DNA from: DASSBR01 sp035701285
Lineage (GTDB): Bacteria; Pseudomonadota; Gammaproteobacteria; Natronospirales; DASSBR01
NCBI GenBank assembly: GCA_035701285.1
Contig: DASSNT010000095.1
Coordinates: 1 to 47,043, forward strand
Length of the DNA: 47,043 nucleotides
Direction of reading: 5' to 3'
Shown here: in pieces, positions 18,047 to 26,733 of the stretch
Position numbering within the stretch: position 1 is the stretch's first letter
Layout of the letters: each line of letters starts with the position of its first letter
The notes under the pieces: model-generated
Database searches by the model: none
What the model saw: the letters and a program-made list of their open reading frames with translations, nothing else
What the model was told of the DNA's origin: nothing
Translations under genes and position numbers: made by a program

Positions 18047-18796
18047 TTAAAGCACCCCCCGTTCTTTCAGCGCAGCGACCAGTTCGGCTGCATTTTCTAC
18101 TTTCCTGCCGCCGCCGGTGCGGCCTTGCGGCGCTTCGTACGCTGTAATTTCGAGCATAGGCAGTTCGGGCATTCCAAGCTCGCTCAGTTCCATCGTATCG
18201 AGCGGCTTGCGCTTGGCTTTCATGATGTCCGGCATCTTGACGTAGCGTGGCTGATTGAGGCGCAAGTCGGTGGTCACGACAGCCGGCAGATCGACTTCGA
18301 TCGTTTCCAGCCCGGCGTCGACTTCGCGCGTGCAGCTTGCCTTGTCGCTGTCGATCTCGAGCTTCGAGGTGAACGTCGCCTGCGGGCGTTGCCATAACGC
18401 GGCCAGCATCTGGCCCGTCTGATTGCTGTCGTCGTCGATCGCCTGCTTGCCCATCAGCACCAGGTCGGGCTGTTCCTTCTCGACAACTGCAAGCAGCGTG
18501 TGCGCAGCGCGCAGCGGCTGAACTTCGTCATCCGTTTTGACCAGCAGCGCGCGATCGGCGCCCATCGCGAGCGCAGTGCGCAGTTGTTGCTGGGATGCAT
18601 CGCTGCCGATGGAAACAGCGACAATTTCGGCATTCTTGCCGCTTTCGCGAATGCGCAGGGCTTCTTCAAGCGCAATTTCGTCGAACGGATTGATGCTCAT
18701 CTTGACGCCGTCGGTGACGATGCCGGAGCCGTCGCGCTTCAATTGAACGCGAACGTTGGCATCGATGACGCGCTTGATGGCTACCAAAATTTTCAT
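18047..18796 (-). CDS. etfB: electron transfer flavoprotein, beta subunit
   Basis: This 249-residue partner of EtfA binds AMP. It begins MKILVAIKRVIDANVRVQLK and has the family motifs MSINPFDEIALEEALRI, VLMGKQAIDDDSNQTGQM and VDAGLETIEVDLPAVVT with the recognition-loop region. The ATG at 18794-18796 is preceded by GGAGG 6 bases upstream on the minus strand. It is followed at once by etfA. A REPIN separates it from the ETF-QO gene upstream. Confidence 0.97.
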   Translation of the reverse strand: MKILVAIKRVIDANVRVQLKRDGSGIVTDGVKMSINPFDEIALEEALRIRESGKNAEIVAVSIGSDASQQQLRTALAMGADRALLVKTDDEVQPLRAAHTLLAVVEKEQPDLVLMGKQAIDDDSNQTGQMLAALWQRPQATFTSKLEIDSDKASCTREVDAGLETIEVDLPAVVTTDLRLNQPRYVKMPDIMKAKRKPLDTMELSELGMPELPMLEITAYEAPQGRTGGGRKVENAAELVAALKERGVL

Positions 18797-18813
18797 TTAT
18801 TCCTCCGCCATAT

Positions 18814-18871
18814 TGTAGGAGCGAGCGCTGCTCGCGATTGAATATAATCGCGGCCGGCGACCGCTCCTACA
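18814..18871. repeat. REPIN, copy C, overlapping the ETF-QO stop codon
   Basis: TGTAGGAGCGAGCGCTGCTCG and the inverted GCGACCGCTCCTACA flank GATTGAATATAATC. On the minus strand the TAG of CTGTAGG (18867-18869) is the stop codon of the ETF-QO gene, with its last Leu codon also touching the element. Confidence 0.85.
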
Positions 18872-20465
18872 GGTTCTGATAATTCGGTCCCGAACCGCCC
18901 TCCGGCACGGTCCAGTTAATGATTTCATACGGGTCCTTGATGTCGCACGCCTTGCAATGCACGCAATTCGCCGCATTGATTTGCAAACGCCGGGCACCAT
19001 CTTCCTCGACCATTTCGTACACATGCGCCGGACAGAACCGCGTGCACGGATTGCCGTACTCTTCGGTGCAGCGCGACGTGCAGATATCCGGCTCCAGCAC
19101 ATGCAGGTGTACCGGCTGATTTTCGTCATGCGAGGTGGCGGCGAAATACACCGACGACAGCCTGTCGCGCGGCGGCAGCGTGCGCTCGTAATCTACCGGC
19201 TGCTTCGCGGACGGCTCATCCTTCTGGCGCATCTGTTTCCAGTCCGCATGATTTGCCAATGTCCACGGCGTCTTGCCGCGCGTGACGGTTTCCAGCGCAG
19301 CGTTGGCGATTCCCGGCCAGAGGCCGCGATAGAAACCGGGGCGTATGTTGCGCACGCGGCGCAGCTCCGCCGCGGCCGGCGAGGCTCTGAAGCGCTGATC
19401 GAAGCCCTCGCTCGCGCCAGTCTCGGCCAGATGATCGGCAGCCTGCATGCCGGAGCCGATCGCCATGTGCACGCCTTTGATCTTCGGCACGTTCAACGTG
19501 CCGGCCGCGTCGCCGATCAGCAGCGCGCCCGGCATGTCGAGCGTCGGTAGCGACTGCCAGCCGCCCTCGACGATAGTGCGCGCGCCCGACGACACGATTT
19601 CGCCGCCTTCGAGCAACGGCTTGACGCTTGGATGATGCTTGAACTGCTGGAACGCCTCGAACGGCTTGAAGTCGGGGTTCGCGTAATCGAGCCCCGCGAC
19701 GAAGCCGATATAAACGCGGTCGCCGTCCAGGTGGTAGAGAAAACTGCCGCCGTAAGTCTTGGAATCGAGCGGCCAGCCGAGGGTGTGCTGAATCAGTCCC
19801 GGCTGCGCACGGCCAGCCGGCAACTGCCAAAGCTCCTTGAGTCCGATGCCGTAGGTCTGCGGCGAGTGGCCATGCTGAAGCGAAAACCGCCGGACGAGTT
19901 GCTTGCTGATGCTGCCGCGGCAGCCTTCGGCGAGGATAGTGACGCCGGCGCGGATGTCCACGCCCGGCGCATAGTTTGGCCCCGGCGAGCCATCCTTCTC
20001 CACGCCCATATCGGCGCAGCGGACGCCCACCACGCGGTCATTTTCAACCAGCGCTTCGGCGGCAGGAAAACCGGGAAAGACATCCACGCCGAGCGCTTCG
20101 GCCTGTTCCGCCAGCCAGACGCACAGGCTGCCGAGGGAAATAATGAAGTTGCCGCGATTGTGCATCTGCGGCGGCGTCGGCAGCTTGTATCGCCGGGTGC
20201 GGGTCAGCAGCGCGAACTCGTCCTGCTCGGCCGGCACGCAAATCGCCGGCGGCGTCTGGCGCCATTCCGGCAGCAATTCATCCAACGGCCCCGGCTCCAT
20301 CACGCAACCGGACAGGATGTGAGAACCGACTTCCGCGCCTTTCTCCAGCACGCAAATCGTCTTGTCGGCGTCGCGCTGCTTCAGGCGGATTGCCGCGGCC
20401 AGCCCGGCGGGGCCGGCGCCGACGACGACCGCGTCATATCCCATTGTGTCGCGTTCGACTGGCAT
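18867..20465 (-). CDS. electron transfer flavoprotein-ubiquinone oxidoreductase
   Basis: This membrane-bound iron-sulfur flavoprotein moves electrons from reduced ETF to ubiquinone. The 532-residue product has an FAD Rossmann motif near the N terminus (DAVVVGAGPAGLAAAIRLKQ). The monotopic quinone-binding region lies in the middle and GDAAGTLNVPKIKGVHMAIG is the second FAD motif. A C-terminal 4Fe-4S cluster site reads CTRFCPAHVYE and NCVHCKACDIKDP. Length is typical for bacteria (about 540-550). The start at 20465 is favoured because relatives begin with a similar VERxTM segment before the FAD motif; ATG at 20444 is the alternative. It sits 12 bases after the SDR gene and upstream of etfBA. 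Confidence 0.96.
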   Translation of the reverse strand: MPVERDTMGYDAVVVGAGPAGLAAAIRLKQRDADKTICVLEKGAEVGSHILSGCVMEPGPLDELLPEWRQTPPAICVPAEQDEFALLTRTRRYKLPTPPQMHNRGNFIISLGSLCVWLAEQAEALGVDVFPGFPAAEALVENDRVVGVRCADMGVEKDGSPGPNYAPGVDIRAGVTILAEGCRGSISKQLVRRFSLQHGHSPQTYGIGLKELWQLPAGRAQPGLIQHTLGWPLDSKTYGGSFLYHLDGDRVYIGFVAGLDYANPDFKPFEAFQQFKHHPSVKPLLEGGEIVSSGARTIVEGGWQSLPTLDMPGALLIGDAAGTLNVPKIKGVHMAIGSGMQAADHLAETGASEGFDQRFRASPAAAELRRVRNIRPGFYRGLWPGIANAALETVTRGKTPWTLANHADWKQMRQKDEPSAKQPVDYERTLPPRDRLSSVYFAATSHDENQPVHLHVLEPDICTSRCTEEYGNPCTRFCPAHVYEMVEEDGARRLQINAANCVHCKACDIKDPYEIINWTVPEGGSGPNYQNL

Positions 20466-20477
20466 GCCGGCAGACGC

Positions 20478-21245
20478 TTACTTCGGCTGCATACGAATCG
20501 CGCCGTCGAGGCGAATCGTCTCGCCGTTCAGCATTGCGTTCTCGCAGATGTGGGCGACCAGTGCGGCGTATTCTTCCGGCTTGCCGAGGCGCGACGGGAA
20601 CGGGACCATCTTACCGAGCGATTCTTTCACTTCTTCCGGCATCTGCGACACCATCGGCGTCTCGAAGGTGCCGGGAGCGATCGTCATGACGCGGACGCCG
20701 AAACGGGCGAACTCGCGCGCCAGCGGCAGCGCCATTGCGGCGACGCCACCCTTGGACGCGGAGTAGGCCGCCTGGCCGATCTGGCCCTCAAAGGCGGCAA
20801 CAGATGCGGTATTCACGATCAGGCCGCGCTCGCCGTCGTCGTTCGGCGCATTTTCCTGCATGTATTCCGCCGCGGCTTTGGCGACATTGAAGGTGCCGAT
20901 CAGGTTGACGTGGACGACCTTGGCGAAAAAATCGCTTGGCATCGGGCCCTTGCGGCCGAGCACCCGCGCGGCGCCGAGGATGCCGGCGCAGCTGACCGCC
21001 AGGCGGATTTCGCCAAAAGCATCGCGTGCCCGCTTTACTGCCGCATTGACGGCTTCTTCCGACGAGACATCCGTATTGATGAACAGCGCGCGCTCGCCGA
21101 GTTCGGAAACTGCCTGTTTGCCTTGCTCGTCGTTGACATCAAGCAGCGCCGCATGGCCGCCGGCGGCGATGACGCGGCGGGCAACAGCGAGCCCCAGACC
21201 GGAGGCACCGCCGGTGACGATAGCGTTAACGTTCTCGAATTGCAT
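20478..21245 (-). CDS. short-chain dehydrogenase, 3-hydroxyacyl-CoA dehydrogenase type 2-like
   Basis: This 255-residue SDR has the NAD motif TGGASGLG (11-18), the NVNLIG-like HVNLIGTFNV, catalytic NTASVAAFEG and YSASKGG, and the C-terminal GETIRLDGAIRM. It resembles HSD17B10/HADH2-type enzymes, which oxidise 2-methyl-3-hydroxybutyryl-CoA in isoleucine breakdown as well as straight-chain 3-hydroxyacyl-CoA. The substrate here is inferred from context. AGGAG lies 7 bases before the ATG at 21243-21245, so I reject the TTG two codons earlier. It appears to be first in an SDR-ETFQO-etfB-etfA-aacS transcription unit. Confidence 0.87.
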   Translation of the reverse strand: MQFENVNAIVTGGASGLGLAVARRVIAAGGHAALLDVNDEQGKQAVSELGERALFINTDVSSEEAVNAAVKRARDAFGEIRLAVSCAGILGAARVLGRKGPMPSDFFAKVVHVNLIGTFNVAKAAAEYMQENAPNDDGERGLIVNTASVAAFEGQIGQAAYSASKGGVAAMALPLAREFARFGVRVMTIAPGTFETPMVSQMPEEVKESLGKMVPFPSRLGKPEEYAALVAHICENAMLNGETIRLDGAIRMQPK

Positions 21246-21439
21246 CCACAAGCTCCTTTGCGCGCGTGATTACGGTAAAACGCCCAGTATAACGCGAGCC
21301 GCGGCCGGCGGCCGAACCGGAGCCCCGTGTCGCCAGTGTTTTCGCATGCTCAGGCAGAATGTACTACACTTTGACAATAAGGCGCGGGTCCGCCAGGAAG
21401 CCGCGGATTCGGCGCGTCGGCAATACAGGGAAGTGAACC

Positions 21440-22258
21440 ATGAACGCATATCGCATCGGCCTTGTCGGCCTCTTTTCCGCGGGTTTGATGTTGAGCGGCT
21501 GCAGTAGTCAGGAAGGTGACTGGCAGCAGGCCCAGCAGCAGAACACCGTTCAAGCTTACCAGCAGTACATCCAGCAGTATCCGCAGGGCGACCACGTCGC
21601 GGCGGCCAGGCAGCAGATCGCGCACATCCAGCAGCAGAAGGAAATGCAGCAGGCGCGGGCGGACTGGCAGCGCGCGCAGCAGGCGAATACGCCGCAGGCC
21701 TACCAGCAGTTCCTGCAGCAGCATCCGGACAGCCAGTTCGCGGCCAATGCGAAGCAGCAAGTCCAGCAGATGCAGGCAGCCCAGGATTGGATGCGGGTGC
21801 AGCAGAGCAATAACCCGCAGGCGCTGCAGGCTTTCATCGCGCAGTATCCGAACAGCCCGCAGGCGGCCCAGGCGCGTCAGGAGCTTACCCGCATTCAGCA
21901 GGTCCAGCAGCAGAAGCAACAGCAAATGGCGGCGGCGAGGCAGGCACAGCAACAGAAGCAGAAAGAGCAGCAACAGGCCCGGCAGCAGGGCGACTACCAG
22001 GTCCAGCTGGCGGCGTTCAGCCGCCAGGAACGGGCCAACAAGGCGCAGCAGTTGATCCAGGGCCAGTATCAGGATCTGCTGGGCGACGTCGAGCTCGAAG
22101 TGAACGAGCCGGGCGAGGGTAGCTCGCTGTATCGGCTCAAGACCACCGCGATGAGTCAGGAAAAAGCAACGTCCCTGTGCCAGTCGCTACGAGAGCAGGG
22201 ACAAGACTGCTTCGTCGTCAGGCGGTCCGAGTCCGGTACGAACTCGATTTCAAAATAA
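21440..22258 (+). CDS. Gln-rich lipoprotein with three repeats and a C-terminal SPOR domain
   Basis: Residues 1-21 are a lipoprotein signal peptide ending in the lipobox LSGC (Cys21), so the protein is probably anchored in the outer or inner membrane facing the periplasm. Three related units of about 40 residues begin DWQQAQQQNTVQAYQ (27), DWQRAQQANTPQAYQ (75) and DWMRVQQSNNPQALQ (116). Each has a Y/H-P turn followed by an Ala/Gln helix, like TPR-type helix pairs. A Gln/Lys coiled-coil stretch (about 153-187) leads to a SPOR domain (YQVQLAAFSRQERANKAQQL to the end), which in other proteins binds denuded septal peptidoglycan. It is single and divergent from the SDR gene. The specific role is unknown; cell-envelope or division localisation is inferred. 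Confidence 0.8.
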   Translation: MNAYRIGLVGLFSAGLMLSGCSSQEGDWQQAQQQNTVQAYQQYIQQYPQGDHVAAARQQIAHIQQQKEMQQARADWQRAQQANTPQAYQQFLQQHPDSQFAANAKQQVQQMQAAQDWMRVQQSNNPQALQAFIAQYPNSPQAAQARQELTRIQQVQQQKQQQMAAARQAQQQKQKEQQQARQQGDYQVQLAAFSRQERANKAQQLIQGQYQDLLGDVELEVNEPGEGSSLYRLKTTAMSQEKATSLCQSLREQGQDCFVVRRSESGTNSISK

Positions 22259-22283
22259 CCGCAAATCTGCGGCAGGCCGCGTA

Positions 22284-23222
22284 TTAGCTGACGGCGGTCG
22301 GATCGAACCGCTCCGGTCGCTGCCGGTTCTTTGGCGGGATTGACCCGATGCGGCTGGTCGTGGTGCGGTTCAGCACGCCGTTGATGAAGTCACCGACCTC
22401 CAGGAGCTTCAGGAAATCGACGCCCGTTTCGATGCTCATCCCGTGCAGCATGTAGACGACGTCCTCGGTCGCGACGTTGCCGGCGGCGCCTTTGGCGTAG
22501 GGGCAGCCGCCGAGGCCGGAAACGGAAGCATCGATCGTGCTGACGCCGAGTTCCAGGCAGGCGAAGAGATTGGCGAGTGCCTGGCTGTAGGTGTTGTGGA
22601 AATGCACGGCGAGGCGATCCATGCCGGCGCGTTCGGCGGCAGCTTCGAGCATCCTTTGCGCGCGCAGCGGCGTGCCGACGCCGATGGTGTCGCCGAGCGA
22701 AATTTCGTAGCAGCCGAGGTCGGCGAGGCGTGAAACCACATCTGCGACTTGCGCAGGCGCAATCGGACCTTCATACGGACAGCCGAGCACGCACGAAATG
22801 TAGCCGCGCACGCGCATGTTGTGCTGTGCAGCGATTTCGACGACCGGCTTGAACCGCTCGATCGACTCGGCGATGGATGCATTGATGTTCTTCTGGTTGA
22901 AGGTTTCCGATGCAGCTGTGAATACTGAGATTTCCTTAACGCCGCAGTCGATGGCGCGTTCGATGCCTTTTTCGTTGGGGACGAGGCAGGGGTAGGCTAC
23001 GCCGTCTACTTTGTCGATTTTCCGGTAGACCTCTTCAGCGTCCGCCAGCTGCGGAATCCAGGTCGGGCTGACAAAGCTGGTCGCCTCGATCGTCGCCAGG
23101 CCGCAGCGGGACAGGCGGTTGATGAAATCGACTTTGACGTCGGCGGAGACCGGCGTCTTCTCATTCTGAAGGCCGTCGCGCGCGCCCACCTCGACCAATC
23201 TGACTCTTTTGGGGAAGCTCAT
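22284..23222 (-). CDS. liuE: hydroxymethylglutaryl-CoA lyase
   Basis: This enzyme cleaves HMG-CoA to acetoacetate and acetyl-CoA, the final step of leucine degradation. The 312-residue TIM-barrel protein begins MSFPKRVRLVEVGARDGLQNE (metal-binding Asp in ARDGLQNE). It has SLGDTIGVGTP, HFHNTYSQALAN and the catalytic loop GLGGCPYAKGAAGNVATED containing the active-site Cys. It is the last gene of the leucine operon, its ATG overlapping the liuD stop by 4 bases. It ends close to the convergent lipoprotein gene. Confidence 0.96.
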   Translation of the reverse strand: MSFPKRVRLVEVGARDGLQNEKTPVSADVKVDFINRLSRCGLATIEATSFVSPTWIPQLADAEEVYRKIDKVDGVAYPCLVPNEKGIERAIDCGVKEISVFTAASETFNQKNINASIAESIERFKPVVEIAAQHNMRVRGYISCVLGCPYEGPIAPAQVADVVSRLADLGCYEISLGDTIGVGTPLRAQRMLEAAAERAGMDRLAVHFHNTYSQALANLFACLELGVSTIDASVSGLGGCPYAKGAAGNVATEDVVYMLHGMSIETGVDFLKLLEVGDFINGVLNRTTTSRIGSIPPKNRQRPERFDPTAVS

Positions 23223-25213
23223 GCTTCCTCATTCTCGGCGGTTGCCGCGCCAATTTCCACCAGCGGCGCTTCGGCTTCGACCATGTCGCCTTCGGCACAG
23301 AGCAGCTTTGCAATAGTGCCGGCGGTAGCGGCCTTCAGCGTGTACTCCATCTTCATCCCTTCGAGCACAAGCAATGCCTGGCCCGGTTCGACTGTATCGC
23401 CCGCGGCCACGTTGACCGCGACGACCCGACCGGGCATCGGGCTGATCGGGCGGGTGTCTTCGTTGGCGGCCGCCGCGCCGGCAGCCAGGGGGTCGACCCA
23501 GGCCAATGCATGCCGTTCGTTACCGATCGCGATCTGCAGCTTTCTGCCGTGCCCCAATATCCAGGCCCGTTTGACCTGATCGTCCAGCGTAATCGACCAG
23601 GCATTGTCCCCTTCGCAGCGGGCCGCCGCCGAATGGTGCTGATCGTCCAGTTGCAGGTCGAAGTGGGCCGCTGTGCCTGAAACGCGAACTGGAACTTTCT
23701 CGGCGCCGCGAAAGACCAGTTTGATACCCGGCCCGCCGTTAAGTTGCCAGCCGTCGCGCAAAGCCCACGGCGAGTGCGGTTCAGCAGCTTCGCAGGGGCG
23801 AAGGCGATTGAGCACCCAGCCACTCACAGCAGCCAGCGCCGCGGGCGAGGGCGGTTGCGTCTGCAGCAGCGTGTCGAGTTCGCTCTCGATAAAGCCGGTG
23901 TCGAATGCGCCGGCGGCAAAATCGGGGTGCGCCGCGATGCCCTGCAACAGGTCGAGATTGGTGATCAGGCCGAACACCGCTGTTCGGTCCAGAACTTCCC
24001 GCAGACGTTTGATGGCGGCGGTTCGATCGCGATCCAGGACGCTCAGCTTGGCGATCATCGGATCGTAGTGAATGCTGATCTCGTCGCCATCGCCCACGCC
24101 GGTATCAACGCGGAAATGCGCGTCCGGCTCCGGATGGATAAACTGCTCGATCCGGCCCGTCGCCGGTAGGAAGCCGCGGCCGACATTTTCCGCATACAGG
24201 CGTACTTCGATCGCATGGCCGCGCTGTTCGATCGCCGCCTGTTCGCGCGGCAGCGGCTCCCCGGCGGCGACACGCAGCTGCCATTCGACCAGGTCGAGAC
24301 CGGTGGTCATTTCAGTCACCGGATGCTCGACCTGCAGCCGGGTGTTCATTTCCATGAAGTAGAAGCTGCGGTCCGCGCCGACGATAAACTCGATCGTGCC
24401 GGCATTGACGTAATCAACCGCGCGCGCCGCATTCACCGCGGCAGCGGCCATCTTCTCGCGCGTTGCGTCATCCAGAAAGGGTGAGGGCGTTTCCTCGACG
24501 ACTTTCTGATAGCGGCGCTGCAGCGTGCATTCGCGTTCGAACAGGTGCACGGCGTTGCCGTGGCTGTCGCCGAAAATCTGCATTTCTATGTGACGCGGCT
24601 GCTCTACGTATTTTTCCAGCAGAACCTCATCGTCGCCAAAGGCGCCCTTGGCTTCGCGTTTAGCGCCTTCGAGCGCATCGGCGAATTCCGACGCCGAGCG
24701 CACGATGCGCATCCCCTTGCCGCCGCCGCCGGCGACGGCCTTGATCATCAGCGGCCAGCCGATCTTGTCGGCTTGCTGCTGCAGAAATGCCACGTCCTGC
24801 TTGTCGCCGTGATAGCCCGGCACGACCGGCACGTCGGCGTCTTCCATCAGCGCCTTGGCGCGGCTCTTCGAGCCCATTACCTCGATGGTTTCAGCCTGCG
24901 GGCCGATGAACGCGAGGCCGGCGTCGGCAACGGCACGAGCGAACGGCGCGTTTTCCGAGAGAAACCCGTAGCCGGGATGAATGGCTTCGGCGCCGGCAGT
25001 CGTGGCCGCTTCAAGAATGCGGGTCGTGTTCAGGTAAGAATCCGCCGCGCGTGCCGCGCCGATATGAAAGGCTTCGTCGGCCATATGAACATGACGCGCT
25101 TGTGTATCGGCATCCGAATAAACGGCTACAGTGCGAACGCCAAGCCGTCGGCACGTTTCGATAACGCGGCAGGCTATTTCGCCGCGGTTGGCAATCAGTA
25201 TCTTGTTGAACAT
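23219..25213 (-). CDS. liuD: 3-methylcrotonyl-CoA carboxylase, biotin-containing alpha subunit
   Basis: This 664-residue subunit carboxylates its own biotin and, with LiuB, converts 3-methylcrotonyl-CoA to 3-methylglutaconyl-CoA. The biotin-carboxylase part spans about 1-450 (MFNKILIANRGEIACRVI; ATP-grasp KAVAGGGGKGMRIV; EMNTRLQVEHPVTE). A BT-like linker domain follows, and the biotinyl domain carries the modified Lys621 in LEGMKMEYTL. The start codon shares one base with the cupin stop (TAATG) and the end overlaps liuE. Confidence 0.95.
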   Translation of the reverse strand: MFNKILIANRGEIACRVIETCRRLGVRTVAVYSDADTQARHVHMADEAFHIGAARAADSYLNTTRILEAATTAGAEAIHPGYGFLSENAPFARAVADAGLAFIGPQAETIEVMGSKSRAKALMEDADVPVVPGYHGDKQDVAFLQQQADKIGWPLMIKAVAGGGGKGMRIVRSASEFADALEGAKREAKGAFGDDEVLLEKYVEQPRHIEMQIFGDSHGNAVHLFERECTLQRRYQKVVEETPSPFLDDATREKMAAAAVNAARAVDYVNAGTIEFIVGADRSFYFMEMNTRLQVEHPVTEMTTGLDLVEWQLRVAAGEPLPREQAAIEQRGHAIEVRLYAENVGRGFLPATGRIEQFIHPEPDAHFRVDTGVGDGDEISIHYDPMIAKLSVLDRDRTAAIKRLREVLDRTAVFGLITNLDLLQGIAAHPDFAAGAFDTGFIESELDTLLQTQPPSPAALAAVSGWVLNRLRPCEAAEPHSPWALRDGWQLNGGPGIKLVFRGAEKVPVRVSGTAAHFDLQLDDQHHSAAARCEGDNAWSITLDDQVKRAWILGHGRKLQIAIGNERHALAWVDPLAAGAAAANEDTRPISPMPGRVVAVNVAAGDTVEPGQALLVLEGMKMEYTLKAATAGTIAKLLCAEGDMVEAEAPLVEIGAATAENEEA

Positions 25214-25731
25214 TATTCGCCGTCCCAGTAGTCGCGTGTGTCTTCGCGGCGCGCGAGGTGGCGCAGCCGTTGCGGCTTGGCATTCTTGTCCGGCGGTAAT
25301 TCTCCGTACACGCCGAACTTGGTCGAATCCGGATATTCGCAGATTTCGATCGGCGCCAGCGTGCTCACGGACAGATATCGCAGTTCCGTCTTGCCGGTGT
25401 TGATGATCTGATGCGCAGTGTCAGGGCCGCCGGGCGGGCAGGCGATGATATCGCCGGCGCGCAATGGATAGCGGCTGTCGCCGTAGCGAAGCTCGCCGTT
25501 GCCGTCGAGAATGAAGAACATTTCTTCTTCGGCATAATGGCTGTGGAACGGACAGTTGCGTTTGCCGGGGGCTACCACCGTCAAGTTGTAACCGAGCTTG
25601 CGGGCGCCGATGCGGCTGGCAATTTCGCCCCAGCGGATGTCGTAGTTTTCCGCGGTGTCGCCCTTCGGCAGCCGCTCCGGTTCATCCGTTTGAAGTCTAA
25701 CGCCGTCGAGGTTCAGAATCGGGGATGGCAT
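25213..25731 (-). CDS. cupin-domain protein of unknown function embedded in the leucine operon
   Basis: With the ATG at 25729-25731 the protein is 172 residues (MPSPILNLDGVRLQTDEP...). It has a single cupin barrel: motif 1 CPFHSHYAEEEMFFILDGNGELRYG supplies His-His-Glu, and motif 2 is PGGPDTAHQIINTG with a His, so a mononuclear metal site looks intact. The C-terminal tail (VYGELPPDKNAKPQRLRHL...DYWDGE) lies outside the barrel. Both junctions are TAATG one-base overlaps with liuC upstream and liuD downstream, implying co-translation. I do not recognise a substrate. Cupins include dioxygenases, isomerases and small-molecule sensors; its position suggests a side reaction or sensing of a leucine-pathway CoA ester or acid. 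Confidence 0.85.
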   Translation of the reverse strand: MPSPILNLDGVRLQTDEPERLPKGDTAENYDIRWGEIASRIGARKLGYNLTVVAPGKRNCPFHSHYAEEEMFFILDGNGELRYGDSRYPLRAGDIIACPPGGPDTAHQIINTGKTELRYLSVSTLAPIEICEYPDSTKFGVYGELPPDKNAKPQRLRHLARREDTRDYWDGE

Positions 25732-26537
25732 TATCCGGCCTTCGCTTGCTTGTCCCAACTCGGTGGACGCTTATCCAGAAATGCGCTGATGCCGCGCTGG
25801 CCTTCATCTGACACGCGCAGGCGCGCGATCAATTCAGCATTGGCTGCGTCGATCTGCTCTGCGTGTTCCGCCGTCATGCCACCGATGGCGAGGGCGAGTT
25901 GCTTTGCTTCACGTTGCGCAACGGGGCCGCCCTTGGCGAGAGAGTGCAGGCTCCGGTCGACGGCGTCGTCCAGTTCACCGGCGGGTACGGCGCGATGGAG
26001 GAGGCCGATTCGCGCGGCTTCGGCGGCATAGAAGATTTCGCCGCTGACGAACAGCCGTCGCGCGTGACGCGCTCCGATGGCGGCGACGACGTAAGGCGCA
26101 ATGACTGCCGGTACCAGGCCAAGCTTCACTTCAGACAGGGCGAACTTAGTGCCCTCGACGCCGATGGCGATGTCGCAGCACGCGACCAGGCCGACGCCGC
26201 CGCCGAAGGCTGCACCGTTGACGCGCGCAATGGTCGGTTTGGACAGGAAGTTGAGCGTGCGCATTAACGCGGCGAGGCGCAGGGAATCTTCGCGATTGTC
26301 CTGTTCGCTGGCCGCGGCCATGCCGCGCATCCAGTTGAGGTCGGCGCCGGCGGAAAAGGATTTGCCGGCGCCCGTGAGGATGATGGCGCGGATGTCGTCC
26401 TGGTTGTCCAGCTCGGTCAGGAATTCGGTTAGCTGGGCGATTAACGCGTCGTTGAACGCATTATGGATTTCGGGCCGGTTGAGCGTCAGCGTCGCGATGC
26501 CGCGGGAATCAATTACTTTTAAAACCGGTTGCGTCAT
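25731..26537 (-). CDS. liuC: enoyl-CoA hydratase/isomerase family, probable methylglutaconyl-CoA hydratase
   Basis: This enzyme hydrates 3-methylglutaconyl-CoA to HMG-CoA. The 268-residue crotonase-fold protein starts MTQPVLKVIDSRGIATLTLNRP. It has the oxyanion-hole segments FSAGADLNWM and GAAFGGGVGLVACCDIAI, then EVKLGLVPAVIAPYV. The upstream frame to 26588 is translated repeat, so ATG 26535-26537 is chosen; only a weak GGAA is available as ribosome-binding site. Specific function is deduced from the position between liuB and liuD, as the fold alone cannot distinguish crotonase substrates. Confidence 0.9.
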   Translation of the reverse strand: MTQPVLKVIDSRGIATLTLNRPEIHNAFNDALIAQLTEFLTELDNQDDIRAIILTGAGKSFSAGADLNWMRGMAAASEQDNREDSLRLAALMRTLNFLSKPTIARVNGAAFGGGVGLVACCDIAIGVEGTKFALSEVKLGLVPAVIAPYVVAAIGARHARRLFVSGEIFYAAEAARIGLLHRAVPAGELDDAVDRSLHSLAKGGPVAQREAKQLALAIGGMTAEHAEQIDAANAELIARLRVSDEGQRGISAFLDKRPPSWDKQAKAG

Positions 26538-26550
26538 GGTTGTTCCAAAG

Positions 26551-26612
26551 ATGTAGGCGGGCATAAGGCCGCAGGCCGTTGCCGGCAACGCTTTGCTTAT
26601 GCCGGCCTACAT
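26551..26612. repeat. palindromic intergenic repeat, ATGTAGGC/GCCTACAT type
   Basis: The arms ATGTAGGCGGGCATAAG and CTTATGCCGGCCTACAT form a near-perfect inverted repeat around a GC-rich GCCGCAGGCC/GCCGGC centre. It begins 14 bases upstream of the liuC start, inside the leucine operon. It is distinct from the REPIN family. Confidence 0.75.
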
Positions 26613-26635
26613 TTACTGCTCCTGGTCGGCCTTCT

Positions 26636-26729
26636 TGTCATGCCAGCGCAGGCTGGCATCCAGTCTGATCAGTTGCGGCCTTCGGCCGCGTCGTTCTGGA
26701 TCTGGATTCCTGCCACCGCAGGAATGACA
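26636..26729. repeat. composite palindromic repeat, TGTCATGCC...GGAATGACA type
   Basis: The outer ends are TGTCATGCCAGCGCAGGCTGG and CCGCAGGAATGACA, with sub-palindromes GCCAGC/GCTGGC and TCCTGC/GCAGGA. A central GCGGCC-TTC-GGCCGC hairpin lies between them. It resembles the widespread intergenic repeats that read TGTCATTCC...GGAATGACA. It lies between liuB and liuC, ending four bases before the liuB stop codon. Confidence 0.7.
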
Positions 26730-26733
26730 GATA

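Noticed and set aside
19632..21269. Long plus-strand frame of 545 codons
   Set aside because: It lies antisense to the ETF-QO and SDR genes and has no recognisable domain; high-GC third positions explain the missing stops.
22259..22272. Terminator between the SPOR lipoprotein and liuE (CCGCA-AATC-TGCGG)
   Set aside because: Only a 5-bp stem with no T run; too weak to call.
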